Source of the DNA: Candidatus Alistipes faecavium
Lineage (GTDB): Bacteria > Bacteroidota > Bacteroidia > Bacteroidales > Rikenellaceae
Assembly (NCBI GenBank): GCA_019118605.1
Contig: DWYP01000004.1
Coordinates: 1-46,841 of the forward strand
DNA: 46,841 bases
Reading direction: 5' to 3'
Shown: positions 32,421 to 41,098 of the stretch, in pieces
Numbering within the stretch: position 1 is the first letter of the stretch
How the letters are laid out: every line of letters begins with the position of its first letter
Position numbers and translations under genes: made by a program
Notes under the pieces: model-generated
What the model was told of the DNA's origin: nothing
The model's input: only the letters and a program-made list of their open reading frames with translations
Database searches by the model: none

Positions 32421-34685
32421 ATGAAAGGATTGAACATATATGCACTCGCCGCCGCCACGCTCCTGACGGCTGCGGCAACGGGATGCACGGAGAAGGATCC
32501 CGGGACAACGACGCCCGATGCCGGGACGCGCATCACCCTACGGACGGCCGATTATGAGACATCCGGCGGCAGCGTCGCCGGGGAGGTGCCGGAGGAGCTC
32601 GGCGAACTTGACGCCTGCCTCTTCGACGCAGGGGAGATGGTCGCCGTGTACAAGGCAGTCGGAGCGGGCGGATTCGACATCGACCGCACCCAGGGAACGC
32701 TCTATGTGGTGGCCGGCGTCGGAGAAGCCGTCGACCTCGAGGCGCTCCTCGAGGCGGGGATCTCCGAAGAGCAGTGGCTGGCGACGGACATCGGAACCGC
32801 CGACGGAAAACCGCGGCGATTCCTCTCGGGAAAGGTCGCGCTGACGGGGGCCGCCGAGGCCCGCGCGGAGCTCACGCGCGGCGTCGCGCGCCTCGACCTG
32901 CAGATCCGCACGGCCGACAGGTTCTCCGTCGGGGAGCTGTCGTTCCGCAACGCGGCCCTGCGCACGGGACTTTTCGCCGAGGCGGGAGACGTGGAGGAGG
33001 AGCGGGGAGAGGTGACGTTCCGACCCGACACCCCTTACTCGGAGGATACCCCGGGCGCAGCCTTCCTCTACGAGCAATCGAAGGGTGCTCCGGAGCTTAC
33101 CCTGCGGGTGCAGTCCGACAGCAGGGAGTACGAACTCACGGCCGAGCTCCCCGCAACACTCCGCCGCAACCACGTCTACGTCGCCACGCTGACACAGGAG
33201 GAGATCAACGGGCAGGTGCGCCTCACGGTCGAAGCATGGGGTGCGGGCGAAGATACGGACCTGCAGCCCGACCTGCAGGGGCGGATCGTCGTAAACGACT
33301 CCCGCTCGGTGTTCCCCGAGGGGGTTGCGGTGGACGCCGACCGCACGGGGATCTCGCTCCCCTACGGGGCCACGGAGCTGCTCCTGGCCCTCGACTGCAG
33401 CGATGAACTCGAGCTGCAGCCCGTCGAGGGGTATCCCCTGACGGTGGAGCAGGAGCCTGCGGAGGCTTCGCTCGAGGGCAAACACCGCTACCGGATCCGC
33501 AAGGCGCTCTACGCCCCGGGCATGCAGGCCGACGAGGTCGCGCTCCGCTTCCGCCGCAAGGGCTTCGAGGAGGTATATCCCGAAGACTGCATCGTGCTGC
33601 ACCTTCCGGCCAACCCCACGCGCATCGAAGGGGCGATCTCGTTCGACGCCGGGAGCTACGCATACGATTTCGGACGGTATGTCGACAACGAACTCGGACG
33701 TCTGACGCTTCCCGAAGGCAAGGAGCTGCTGGTGGAGTTCGACAACGGGGAGGATCCGTGGATCCGGCTCGCCGCAAGCGAGGAGAACCCCCGGACGATC
33801 CGTGTCGTGGCGGGATGGAAGCCCAACGACCCCACGGCGAACGGGCGCGTGCAGGCGGCAAGGCTCGTCATCCGCAACGCCGCGGACGGATCCGCACGCG
33901 AGGAGTACCGTGTCTCGCGCCGCAACTACGGGCTTCCCGTGACGTGGCTCCACGGCGTATGGTGGTGCAAATACAACGCCCGGGGCAACTCCCGGAGCTT
34001 CGACGACCAGATCCTCAGCGCCGCGGATCCCGCGGCCGCAGCCGGGAAGAGCGTCCTGGACTACCTGCGCGACTGTTCGCCCGAGGAGTTCTACGACCTC
34101 TGGGGGTGGGCCTATCAGGGCGACAGCGGCAGCGGCATGCGCGTGGTAGACCTCAACGGCGTGCTGGTGATGGAGGGGTTCTCGACAGGAATTCCCGCGC
34201 ATATCAACAAGCTGCCGGCCGACGCCCTGGCGCCCGACGGATACGAAATTCCCTCGATGGAGGAGTTCAACAGGATATTCGACGCCACGGACTACGTCTG
34301 GGTGATGTGGGGAGGAACCCACCGGCTCCGCAATCCCTGGGAGGGGCATTCGATCGTCAAACGCGAACAGCGGCGACGCAACGATATCGTCGTCGGATCG
34401 GTCGCCGCGACCGACCTGCTCTACACGGCCATGTCGAGCCCCGACTTCCCGCAATACGAGGCGGTCACCTGGTACGGCCCCGGCGCGCAGTGGAACGATG
34501 ACGGAATCCGGCATTCGAACCACTACAACAACATTCTCTTCTCGGTTCATTCGCCCGACGGCAGCGGATGGTTCTTCGCAGGCTCCATGGCGGGGCTCTA
34601 TCTCCGGGAAAACGGCGCCGGAAACAACGACACCCGGATCCTGCGCTTCAAGAAGTCGCCCGTGGAGTACATCTACGGAGAATAG
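32421..34685 (+). CDS. Large lipoprotein, fimbrillin-like N-terminus and FISUMP-like C-terminus (copy 2)
   Basis: 754-aa lipoprotein (lipobox ATGC, Cys22). It shares the architecture of copy 1: ELTRGVARLDLQIR, ATLRRNHVYVATLTQ, YDFGRYVDNELGRLTLPEGK (about 414), AGWKPNDPTANGR, WWCKYNARGN (about 514), APDGYEIPSMEEFN and the ending KKSPVEYIYGE. The two are diverged tandem duplicates, most alike in the middle and C-terminal parts. The true start is 32421; the same frame stays open back to 29931 only because of high GC. It is the last gene of the operon, 32 nt after copy 1, with a 15-bp terminator hairpin behind it. Confidence 0.72.
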   Translation: MKGLNIYALAAATLLTAAATGCTEKDPGTTTPDAGTRITLRTADYETSGGSVAGEVPEELGELDACLFDAGEMVAVYKAVGAGGFDIDRTQGTLYVVAGVGEAVDLEALLEAGISEEQWLATDIGTADGKPRRFLSGKVALTGAAEARAELTRGVARLDLQIRTADRFSVGELSFRNAALRTGLFAEAGDVEEERGEVTFRPDTPYSEDTPGAAFLYEQSKGAPELTLRVQSDSREYELTAELPATLRRNHVYVATLTQEEINGQVRLTVEAWGAGEDTDLQPDLQGRIVVNDSRSVFPEGVAVDADRTGISLPYGATELLLALDCSDELELQPVEGYPLTVEQEPAEASLEGKHRYRIRKALYAPGMQADEVALRFRRKGFEEVYPEDCIVLHLPANPTRIEGAISFDAGSYAYDFGRYVDNELGRLTLPEGKELLVEFDNGEDPWIRLAASEENPRTIRVVAGWKPNDPTANGRVQAARLVIRNAADGSAREEYRVSRRNYGLPVTWLHGVWWCKYNARGNSRSFDDQILSAADPAAAAGKSVLDYLRDCSPEEFYDLWGWAYQGDSGSGMRVVDLNGVLVMEGFSTGIPAHINKLPADALAPDGYEIPSMEEFNRIFDATDYVWVMWGGTHRLRNPWEGHSIVKREQRRRNDIVVGSVAATDLLYTAMSSPDFPQYEAVTWYGPGAQWNDDGIRHSNHYNNILFSVHSPDGSGWFFAGSMAGLYLRENGAGNNDTRILRFKKSPVEYIYGE

Positions 34686-34722
34686 TGCAGAGCGGATCCC
34701 GACATGCGCCGCACAGACGATG

Positions 34723-34757
34723 AAGGCGGCACCTCCCCGACAGGGAGGTGCCGCCTT
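34723..34757 (+). terminator. Terminator hairpin after the metalloproteinase operon
   Basis: AAGGCGGCACCTCCC-CGACA-GGGAGGTGCCGCCTT: a 15-bp perfect stem followed by the weak T-tract CCGTTT. It may also stop transcripts of xpt coming from the other side. Confidence 0.8.
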
Positions 34758-34778
34758 CCGTTTGCACCCGCACGGAGC

Positions 34779-34873
34779 GGGCCCGCGGCGGACAAGGACG
34801 TGTGACAACAGAGCAGACTGCGGCGGGCAAGGGCGTGTAACTGCCGGGCCCGCTGCAGGGGAGGGTGTATGAC
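34779..34873. repeat. Degenerate triple direct repeat
   Basis: The 21-bp words 34786-34806 and 34821-34841 agree at 18 positions (CGGCGGRCAAGGRCGTGTRAC). A third, weaker copy with its left flank GGGCCCGC is at 34846-34873 (20 of 28 matches to 34779-34806). It lies just downstream of the xpt stop and has no coding signal. Confidence 0.55.
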
Positions 34874-34883
34874 GCCCGGGCCT

Positions 34884-35450
34884 CTACCGCAGGCGGATCG
34901 TGCAGCCGTCGAGGCTCTCGACGATGGCCAGCGACTCGACATGGATGCCCTCGGCGACCAGCGCGTCGCGCCCGTGCTGGAAGGCCTTCTCGATGATGAA
35001 GCCCATTCCCGTGAGCCGCGCCCCGGCCTGACGCACCAGGTCGAGGATCCCTTTTGCGGCGTTGCCGTTGGCCAGGAAGTCGTCGATGAACAGCACGTTG
35101 TCGCCCGCATGCAGGTAATCCCCGCACACGCAGACGTCGTAGTTCCGGTTCTTCGTAAAGGAGTAGACCGTCGTGGAGAGCATGTGCTCCATCGTGCTCG
35201 GGCGCTTCTTCTTCGCGAAGACCACCGGGAGCTTCATCAGGTAGCCCGTCATGATGGCCGGGGCGATGCCGCTCGCCTCGATCGTGAGGATCTTGTTGGT
35301 TCCCGAACCGGCGAAACGCCGCACGAACTCCTCGGCAATTGCCTCCATCAGCACGGGATCCATCTGATGGTTGATGAAGTTGTCGACCTTCAGAATGCCC
35401 CCTTCGAAGCACCGCCCTTCGGCAAGGATCCGCTGTTTGAGTAGTTCCAT
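34884..35450 (-). CDS. xpt: Xanthine phosphoribosyltransferase
   Basis: Cytosolic 188-aa salvage enzyme that converts xanthine and PRPP to XMP. The family is recognised by [20 protein letters not shown] at the N-terminus, the [10 protein letters not shown] segment, and the PRPP-binding loop [16 protein letters not shown] (about 119-134). The length agrees with the family (about 190 aa). The start at 35450 is chosen by homology to the N-terminus and because the promoter -7 lies at 35531-35538, inside the longer open frame. No purine riboswitch fold was recognised in the roughly 80-nt leader, unlike Bacillus xpt. Confidence 0.93.
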   Translation of the reverse strand: MELLKQRILAEGRCFEGGILKVDNFINHQMDPVLMEAIAEEFVRRFAGSGTNKILTIEASGIAPAIMTGYLMKLPVVFAKKKRPSTMEHMLSTTVYSFTKNRNYDVCVCGDYLHAGDNVLFIDDFLANGNAAKGILDLVRQAGARLTGMGFIIEKAFQHGRDALVAEGIHVESLAIVESLDGCTIRLR

Positions 35451-35530
35451 AGGAAATGAAGTTGCTGGATTTGACACCTCGGGAATACCCCCGGAGCGGA
35501 TTCCGTCCCCGGGACGCCGTTCCCGATCCC

Positions 35531-35560
35531 AAAGATACGGAAAAAAGCCGTTCCGGCAAC
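35531..35560 (-). promoter_or_regulatory. xpt promoter
   Basis: Minus strand TTG (35558-35560), 19-bp spacer, TATCTTTG (35531-35538). Confidence 0.65.
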
Positions 35561-35663
35561 GGTTCCGGGCATTTCCCCGCACGGAGGCGCGCCGCAAAAC
35601 GGGCTTCGGACGTATTTTTTGCCTCCGGGCGGGGCGCCGCGAACACCCGCAGGCAAAAAAACG

Positions 35664-35671
35664 TACCTTTG
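35664..35671 (+). promoter_or_regulatory. Promoter -7 element of the DMT transporter gene
   Basis: TACCTTTG matches TAnnTTTG. The ATG at 35689 is only 17 nt behind it, so the 5' leader should be about 10 nt. Confidence 0.6.
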
Positions 35672-35688
35672 CGGCAAATTCCGACCCC

Positions 35689-36642
35689 ATGAGTCCCAAA
35701 GCCAAAGGTTACCTCCTCGGAGCCGTCGCCGCCGCGACGTACGGCATGAATCCCCTCTTCGCCCTGCCGCTCTACAGGGACGGCATGGATCCCGATTCGG
35801 TGCTCTTCTTCCGCTACCTGTTCGCCATCCCGATCCTGGGCGTCATGCTCCGGGCACGGGGACGCTCCTTCACGCTCCGCCGCGGGGAGATCCTCCCGCT
35901 GGCCGCCCTCGGGCTCCTGGTCGCCGTCTCCTCGCTGACGCTCTTCCTGAGCTACAACTACATGGACGCCGGAATCGCCTCGACGCTGCTCTTCGTCTAC
36001 CCGATCTTCGTGGCCCTGATCATGGCCCTGGGGTTCCGCGAGAGGCTCTCCTCGCAGACCGCCGGGTGCATCCTGCTGGCACTGACGGGCATCGGGCTCC
36101 TCTACCGAAGCGGCAGCGGCGCGACGCTCAACCTCACGGGAACACTGCTCGTAATGGCTTCGGCTCTCTCCTATGCCGTCTATATCGTCGGAGTCAACCG
36201 TCCCCGGCTGCAGGAGGTCGCCACGCTCAAGGTCACCTTCTACGTCCTGATCTTCGGGCTGTCGCTCTTCCTCGTGCGGCTGCGGTTCGGGGAGGAGGCG
36301 CTCCTGCCCCACCGCTGGTACCTGTGGGGCAACCTGCTGGCCCTGGCACTCTTCCCGACGGCCATCTCGTTCCTCTGCACCACGGCGGCCATCCAGTACA
36401 TCGGCGCGACCCCCACGGCGATCCTCGGGGCGCTGGAGCCCGTGACGGCCGTCATCTTCGGGGTCGCGGTCTTCGGAGAACGCCTCACCCCGCGCATTGC
36501 GTGCGGCATGGGGCTCATCATCCTTGCCGTGAGCCTCATCGTTGCAGGCGGCAGCCTCTCGCCGCACCTGGTGCGGCTGCGCAGGCTCTTCCCGCGGCTG
36601 ACACCGAAAAGGCGCAGGCGGCACGGGCGGCCCGAAAGGTAA
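35689..36642 (+). CDS. DMT-superfamily (EamA) transporter
   Basis: 317-aa inner-membrane protein made of two EamA repeats of five helices each (about 5-135 and 150-285). It has [20 protein letters not shown] in repeat 1 and [19 protein letters not shown] with [10 protein letters not shown] in repeat 2, both typical of drug/metabolite transporters. The C-terminal tail is strongly basic (Arg/Lys-rich, about 297-317). The start is set by the promoter at 35664-35671 and by the N-terminal helix. It is divergent from xpt. The substrate cannot be predicted; metabolite or amino-acid efflux is usual for the family. Confidence 0.9.
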   Translation: MSPKAKGYLLGAVAAATYGMNPLFALPLYRDGMDPDSVLFFRYLFAIPILGVMLRARGRSFTLRRGEILPLAALGLLVAVSSLTLFLSYNYMDAGIASTLLFVYPIFVALIMALGFRERLSSQTAGCILLALTGIGLLYRSGSGATLNLTGTLLVMASALSYAVYIVGVNRPRLQEVATLKVTFYVLIFGLSLFLVRLRFGEEALLPHRWYLWGNLLALALFPTAISFLCTTAAIQYIGATPTAILGALEPVTAVIFGVAVFGERLTPRIACGMGLIILAVSLIVAGGSLSPHLVRLRRLFPRLTPKRRRRHGRPER

Positions 36643-36713
36643 CGGACGCAGAGTCCGTCCGTACCGGCGAGGGCTCATTGCGCACGGACACACACCCCGG
36701 AACAAAAAAACAA

Positions 36714-36755
36714 TCCGCCCGCAGAAATCGTATGGAATCCTGCGGGCGGAGCGCT
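36714..36755. terminator. Bidirectional terminator between convergent genes
   Basis: Stem TCCGCCCGCAG (36714-36724) / CTGCGGGCGGA (36740-36750), 11 bp. It is followed by GCGCTTTTTG on the plus strand and flanked by AACAAAAAAACAA on the left, which makes a T-tract for the minus strand. Confidence 0.85.
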
Positions 36756-36763
36756 TTTTGCCG

Positions 36764-37024
36764 CTACCTCCCGGAGTGCGGGCGCACGCCGGGATCGTAC
36801 TGCGGAGGGGGAGGAGGCACCTCATGGCCCCGTTTTTTCGGATGCTTCTTCGGGGGTTTCGGGGGCTTCGGAGGTTTCGGAGACTTCTTGCGGGGCGGCG
36901 GCCCGGGATGCGGCTGATGCATGGGCGGCGGCCCGGGTCTTCTCGGCGGCTGCACGGCACACGACGAGACCAGAAGTCCCGTCAGGATGACGGCCGCACA
37001 CAGCAGGAATCGGGAGCATTTCAT
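36764..37024 (-). CDS. Small proline/lysine-rich lipoprotein
   Basis: 86-aa predicted lipoprotein: signal peptide with lipobox VSSC (Cys22), then an entirely low-complexity tail rich in Pro, Lys, Arg and His (PPKPPKPPKKHPKKRG and PPPPPQYDPG). Such basic proline-rich tails are extended and can bind peptidoglycan, LPS or nucleic acid, but no function is established here. It is a monocistronic gene with a promoter candidate at 37075-37082 and a bidirectional terminator 10 nt after the stop. The start is set by the lipoprotein signal; the frame extension to 37114 overlaps the promoter. Confidence 0.65.
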   Translation of the reverse strand: MKCSRFLLCAAVILTGLLVSSCAVQPPRRPGPPPMHQPHPGPPPRKKSPKPPKPPKPPKKHPKKRGHEVPPPPPQYDPGVRPHSGR

Positions 37025-37074
37025 AAATTCGGCTTTTAATCCATAATCGGGTGTCCCGAAGGGACCTCCGACAA

Positions 37075-37082
37075 CAAATATA
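37075..37082 (-). promoter_or_regulatory. Promoter -7 element of the small lipoprotein gene
   Basis: Minus strand TATATTTG, a match to TAnnTTTG, 50 bp before the ATG. Confidence 0.55.
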
Positions 37083-37214
37083 ATCAAATTTTTTAATCCT
37101 CCCTCAACAATCATGCAAACATTCCCGGAGGGTGCCGGGCCCTGCGGCCGGTTCTCGGATGCCGCACCATCCGCCGCCGCATCCCCGAAAAAACGGCCTC
37201 CCGGAGGGGATCGG

Positions 37215-37246
37215 TTTGACTTTTACGAAAAATTTTCCTATTCTTG
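37215..37246 (+). promoter_or_regulatory. Promoter for the long leader / BACON-like lipoprotein gene
   Basis: TTTG (37215-37218), exactly 20 bp, TATTCTTG (37239-37246), one mismatch in the -7 element. Confidence 0.6.
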
Positions 37247-37253
37247 CACCTGT

Positions 37254-37498
37254 CAACAGGATTTTCCGAAAAAGTGTTTCGGATCGCCGGCAGGCCGGAA
37301 TCCCGAGAAAGACCATCGTGCAGAAAGAGAGCAGCACCCGCCGCCGCACCGGGCATCCGCCGCAGAAGGCGATCGTGCGCCCGGGGATTGCCAAACCGCA
37401 CAGGGGCTTCCGGAGGCATGCTTCGGGCGGACGAACGGCTCCACACTTCTTCTTTTTGACCATGCGCCCGCGGAGCCGGGAGCGCGCAATATCAAACC
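37254..37498 (+). other. Unusually long (about 245 nt) leader or small-RNA region
   Basis: No convincing ORF lies between the promoter and the lipoprotein start at 37499. Several small hairpins can be drawn: CCTG-TCAA-CAGG at the predicted 5' end, TCCGAAA-AAGTG-TTTCGGA, and GCCGG-CAGG-CCGG-like. A CTTCTTCTTTTTG tract occurs near 37447-37459. This could be a regulated 5' UTR or a separate short RNA ending in that T-tract. No known RNA family was recognised. Confidence 0.35.
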
Positions 37499-38662
37499 AT
37501 GATGAAAAAATTTTTTGCACTGCTGCTCATGCTGACGGCGGCATCGTTCATCGCCTGCGGGGATGACAAGGGAAAGGAGGGAGAGAATGGCATTCAGCTG
37601 GCTCCGGGTGTATCAAAGAACATATCGCTCCATGCCGATGAGACGCTTGCGGCCGCGAAGGTATCTTTCACTGCAAGGGGGCCGTGGCGCGCCGCACTCG
37701 CCGATTCGCGTGCCGGGGTCGACTGGATCACCGTCACGCCCGACCACGGAGACGCCGCGGGAGCGTATACGGTCGAAATTACGACCGGGGTGAACACCTC
37801 GGGAGCCGACCGGAAGGCCACCCTGACGATCACCTGCGGCTCGGCAGAGGTCCGGATCGCCATCGAACAGAAGGCCACCACCGCGGAGGGAGAAATCCCC
37901 GGGCAGGAGCCCGAAGACCCGGCCCCTGCGGAAAGGATGCTCGTCTCGAAGGTCGAATCCTTCTTCGAGAAGTCCGGGAGCGAGCGCGTCACGACGGAAT
38001 TCACCTACGACGACCGGAACCGCCTCACCGCGATGAAGGAAACCTCCTTCTACGGAAGCTCTTCCGAGATCTATACGGTCACGTACGAATACGGCGACGG
38101 AACCATCCGCATCGCCACGACCTTCTCCTACCCCGACGAGGAGACCGAAGACTTCACGAAAAGCTACACGGCCTACCTGAACGAAAAGGGGCTCGTCACA
38201 CGCACCGAGCGCCCGGGAGAGGAGCATCCGACGACCTACACCTACGACAGCGAAGACCGGCTCATCCGCGTCGAGCAGCCCGGGGAGTGGATGGAAATCC
38301 TCTGGGAGAACGGCAACGTCGTGCGCACCCGCTACTGCGGCAACGGCGGGACGGAACCCACCGAGGTCACCGACTTCACCTATTACGAGGAGATGGAAAA
38401 CAGGGAGAACATCGACCTCCACTCCGGCCGCTACTCCTGGGACGAGGCGCTCGTATTCGCCGGGGTGACCGGCGCCCGGAGCCGCCATCTGCTGCATCAG
38501 GGTCGCGGTTCGAGCGAATGGGCCTATAAGGATGACCTGGACATCACCTCCTGCGAGGTGGACGAAAAGGGATACCTCCTCCGCTTCCTCGAGAGCGCCC
38601 CGGCCGAAAGCGGGCCGGACAACCCCCGCAGGTACGAGATCACCCACGTCGCCGCAAAATAG
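37499..38662 (+). CDS. BACON-like domain lipoprotein with YD-like C-terminal region
   Basis: 387-aa lipoprotein (lipobox FIAC, Cys20, followed by GDDKGKEGEN, an acidic stretch consistent with surface export). Residues about 32-125 look like a BACON/Ig-like carbohydrate-associated domain (WRAALADSRAGVDWITVTP, then SGADRKATLTITCGSAEVRI). A Pro/Glu linker follows. The rest (about 148-387) has a run of short beta-repeats beginning TYDDRNRLTAMKE and TYDSEDRLIRVEQ, like DUF4595 or YD-type repeats. No catalytic residues are recognised. ATG at 37499 or 37502 could start it. A strong terminator follows. Confidence 0.7.
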   Translation: MMKKFFALLLMLTAASFIACGDDKGKEGENGIQLAPGVSKNISLHADETLAAAKVSFTARGPWRAALADSRAGVDWITVTPDHGDAAGAYTVEITTGVNTSGADRKATLTITCGSAEVRIAIEQKATTAEGEIPGQEPEDPAPAERMLVSKVESFFEKSGSERVTTEFTYDDRNRLTAMKETSFYGSSSEIYTVTYEYGDGTIRIATTFSYPDEETEDFTKSYTAYLNEKGLVTRTERPGEEHPTTYTYDSEDRLIRVEQPGEWMEILWENGNVVRTRYCGNGGTEPTEVTDFTYYEEMENRENIDLHSGRYSWDEALVFAGVTGARSRHLLHQGRGSSEWAYKDDLDITSCEVDEKGYLLRFLESAPAESGPDNPRRYEITHVAAK

Positions 38663-38714
38663 GGCGGCGTCCGGGCTCCGGGACTCCCGGAGGGCCGGGG
38701 CAACCCCAAAGATC

Positions 38715-38750
38715 GGGGCCGTCCGGATGATCCGGGCGGCCCTGTTTTTT
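38715..38750 (+). terminator. Terminator after the BACON-like lipoprotein gene
   Basis: GGGCCGTCCGG-ATGAT-CCGGGCGGCCC (11 bp with one G-T pair), then TGTTTTTT. Confidence 0.85.
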
Positions 38751-38813
38751 CGGTCGGGCCGTTTTTTCGGGTTTTTAGGCTCCGGCAACGGGCGGGAATC
38801 GGAAGTTTTTTCG

Positions 38814-38821
38814 TACCTTTA
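38814..38821 (+). promoter_or_regulatory. Candidate promoter -7 element of fsa
   Basis: TACCTTTA, one mismatch from TAnnTTTG, 28 bp before the ATG; no clear -33. Confidence 0.4.
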
Positions 38822-38849
38822 GGAAACCAACCACCTAAAACCCGTTCCT

Positions 38850-39509
38850 ATGAAATTCTTTATCGACACCGCGAATCTCGAACAGATCCGCGAAGCGCAC
38901 AAACTCGGGGTGCTCGACGGCGTGACGACCAACCCGTCGCTCATGGCCAAGGAGAACATCCGCGGAGAGGAGGCCTGCCGGCGCCACTACATCGACATCT
39001 GCCGCATCGTGGAGGGGGACGTCAGCGCCGAGGTGATCGCCACCGATTTCGAGGGCATGGTGCGCGAGGGCGAGGAGCTCGCCGCGCTCGACCCGCACAT
39101 CGTCGTGAAGATCCCCTGCACGGCCGAAGGGATCCGTGCGGTGACCTACTTCTCGGCCAAGGGCATCCGCACGAACTGCACGCTGGTCTTCTCCGTAGGG
39201 CAGGCCCTGCTGGCCGCCAAGGCCGGGGCTACCTACGTCTCGCCCTTCGTCGGACGCCTCGACGACATCTCGGAGGACGGCGTGGCGCTGGTCGCCCACA
39301 TCGTCCGCGTCTACCGCACGTACGGATTCCGCACCCAGGTGCTCGCGGCGTCGATCCGCCATACGCACCACATCATCCAGTGCATGGACGCCGGGGCCGA
39401 CGTGGTGACCTGTCCGCTGAACGCCATCATGGGGCTGCTGAAGCACCCGTTGACCGACAGCGGTCTGAAGCAGTTCCTGGCCGACCACGCACGGGTCAAC
39501 CAGGGCTGA
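38850..39509 (+). CDS. fsa: Fructose-6-phosphate aldolase / short transaldolase family protein
   Basis: 219-aa cytosolic TIM-barrel enzyme. Characterised relatives either cleave fructose 6-phosphate to dihydroxyacetone and glyceraldehyde 3-phosphate or act as transaldolases in the pentose phosphate pathway. It shows MKFFIDTANLEQIREA, DGVTTNPSLMAK, the Schiff-base lysine in VVKIPCT (K87), GIRTNCTLVFS and SPFVGRLDDI, and the length is usual for the family (214-220). Which activity dominates cannot be told from sequence alone. It precedes the oxidoreductase gene by 138 nt, in which I see neither a clear promoter nor a terminator, so partial co-transcription is possible. Confidence 0.92.
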   Translation: MKFFIDTANLEQIREAHKLGVLDGVTTNPSLMAKENIRGEEACRRHYIDICRIVEGDVSAEVIATDFEGMVREGEELAALDPHIVVKIPCTAEGIRAVTYFSAKGIRTNCTLVFSVGQALLAAKAGATYVSPFVGRLDDISEDGVALVAHIVRVYRTYGFRTQVLAASIRHTHHIIQCMDAGADVVTCPLNAIMGLLKHPLTDSGLKQFLADHARVNQG

Positions 39510-39647
39510 CGCAACGGAACTTCCGGATACCGGGCACCGCCGCCGGATACGGGGCGAACCGTTCCTCCCGCCGCGGGCAGCGCCCGGGGCCCGGACGTCC
39601 GACACCGCTCACACGACAACGAACTACAAACCCATAACGCATCACAC

Positions 39648-41069
39648 ATGGTCAACAGAAGAGATTTTCTGAAACAGATGGCCCTGGCATCCGCCGGGCT
39701 GGCATTGGGAAGCACGGAGATCCTCCGCGCAACCCCGGTCGCAGCCGCCGCGGCCCCGAAAAAAGAGAAGGTGAAGATCGCCTACATCGGAATAGGCAAC
39801 CGCGGAGAGCAGATCATCGAGGAGTTCCGCCGCACGGACATGGTCGAGGTTGTGGCCCTCTGCGACGTGGATCTGGACGGAAAACAGGCCCGGAAAGTCC
39901 TCGAGATGTACCCCAAAGCCAAGCGGTTCCGGGATTTCCGGCAGCTGTTCGACAAGGCGGCCAACGATTTCGAGGCCGTGGCCATCGCCACCCCCGACCA
40001 CTCGCATTTCCCGATCTCGATGCTCGCCCTGGCCAGCGGAAAGCATGTCTACGTGGAGAAGCCCCTCGCAAGAACCTTCTACGAGGCCGAGCTGCTCATG
40101 GAAGCCGCGCGGAAAAGGCCCCAGCTGGCCACGCAGGTCGGGAACCAGGGCCATTCGGAGGCCAACTACTTCCAGTTCAAGGCATGGATGGAGGCCGGCA
40201 TCATCAAGGACGTGACGGCCGTCACCGCCCACATGAACAACCCCCGGCGGTGGCACAGCTTCGACGCCTCGATCTACAAATACCCCGATGCGGAGCCCCT
40301 GCCCGCGAACATGGACTGGGACACCTGGCTCTGCGCAGCTCCCTACCACGACTTCAGCAGCAAGTATCACCAGGGAGAGTGGCGCAGCTGGTACGACTTC
40401 GGCATGGGAACCCTCGGAGACTGGGGCGCGCATATCCTCGACACGGTGCATGAGTTCCTCGAGCTGGGGCTCCCCTACGAGATCACGCTGCTCCACGAAA
40501 AGGGACACAACGACTACTTCTACCCCTACTCCTCGACGATCCTCTTCCGATTCCCGCAGCGCAAGGGAATGCCGCCCGTCGACGTCACCTGGTACGACGG
40601 CACCGACAACCTCCCGCCGCTGCCCGAAGGGTACGGAAAGTCGGAATACAACGCCGACATCCCCGCGACCAACAAGGGCGAGACCCTGCCCGCAGCGCTC
40701 AACCCGGGCAAGATCATCTACACCAGGGATCTGATATTCAAGGGCGGGAGCCACGGAAGCACCCTCTCGATCATCCCCGAGGAGAAGGCCCGGGAAATGG
40801 CCGGGAAACTCCCGGAAGTGCCGCCGAGCCCCTCGAACCACTTCGAGAACTTCCTGCTCGCCTGCCAGGGGATCGAAAAGACCCGCTCGCCGTTCGAGAT
40901 CAACGGCGTACTGAACCAGGTATTCTCGCTGGGCGTCATGGCCCAGCGGCTCAACGCCCAGCTCTTCTTCGACCCGCGGACCAAGCAGATCACCAACAAC
41001 GCCTTCGCCAACGCCATGCTGGCGGGAATCCCGCCCCGCAAGGGCTGGGAGGAGTTCTACCGGCTGTAA
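39648..41069 (+). CDS. Gfo/Idh/MocA-family oxidoreductase with twin-arginine-like signal
   Basis: 473-aa NAD(P)-dependent oxidoreductase. The N-terminus [15 protein letters not shown] is a twin-arginine type export signal, common in Bacteroidetes members of this family, so it may act in the periplasm with pre-bound cofactor. The Rossmann domain has [11 protein letters not shown] (about 45-55) and the family lysine in [10 protein letters not shown]. The C-terminal sugar-binding beta-sheet contains [20 protein letters not shown]. Such enzymes oxidise glycoside hydroxyls, often at C3. It is followed after 29 nt by a double-DUF1080 gene. That pairing is known from gut Bacteroidetes 3-keto-glycoside degradation, so the likely role is oxidation of a glycoside to its 3-keto form. 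Confidence 0.87.
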   Translation: MVNRRDFLKQMALASAGLALGSTEILRATPVAAAAAPKKEKVKIAYIGIGNRGEQIIEEFRRTDMVEVVALCDVDLDGKQARKVLEMYPKAKRFRDFRQLFDKAANDFEAVAIATPDHSHFPISMLALASGKHVYVEKPLARTFYEAELLMEAARKRPQLATQVGNQGHSEANYFQFKAWMEAGIIKDVTAVTAHMNNPRRWHSFDASIYKYPDAEPLPANMDWDTWLCAAPYHDFSSKYHQGEWRSWYDFGMGTLGDWGAHILDTVHEFLELGLPYEITLLHEKGHNDYFYPYSSTILFRFPQRKGMPPVDVTWYDGTDNLPPLPEGYGKSEYNADIPATNKGETLPAALNPGKIIYTRDLIFKGGSHGSTLSIIPEEKAREMAGKLPEVPPSPSNHFENFLLACQGIEKTRSPFEINGVLNQVFSLGVMAQRLNAQLFFDPRTKQITNNAFANAMLAGIPPRKGWEEFYRL

Positions 41070-41098
41070 ACGATACGCTAACCCACAAAACGACGCTA

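Noticed and set aside
35451..35530. Purine riboswitch in the xpt leader.
   Set aside because: The leader is about 80 nt and the conserved junction and loop-loop sequences of the purine aptamer are not seen.
39510..39647. Terminator or promoter between fsa and the oxidoreductase gene.
   Set aside because: No TAnnTTTG element and no stem followed by T residues could be found, so neither is called.
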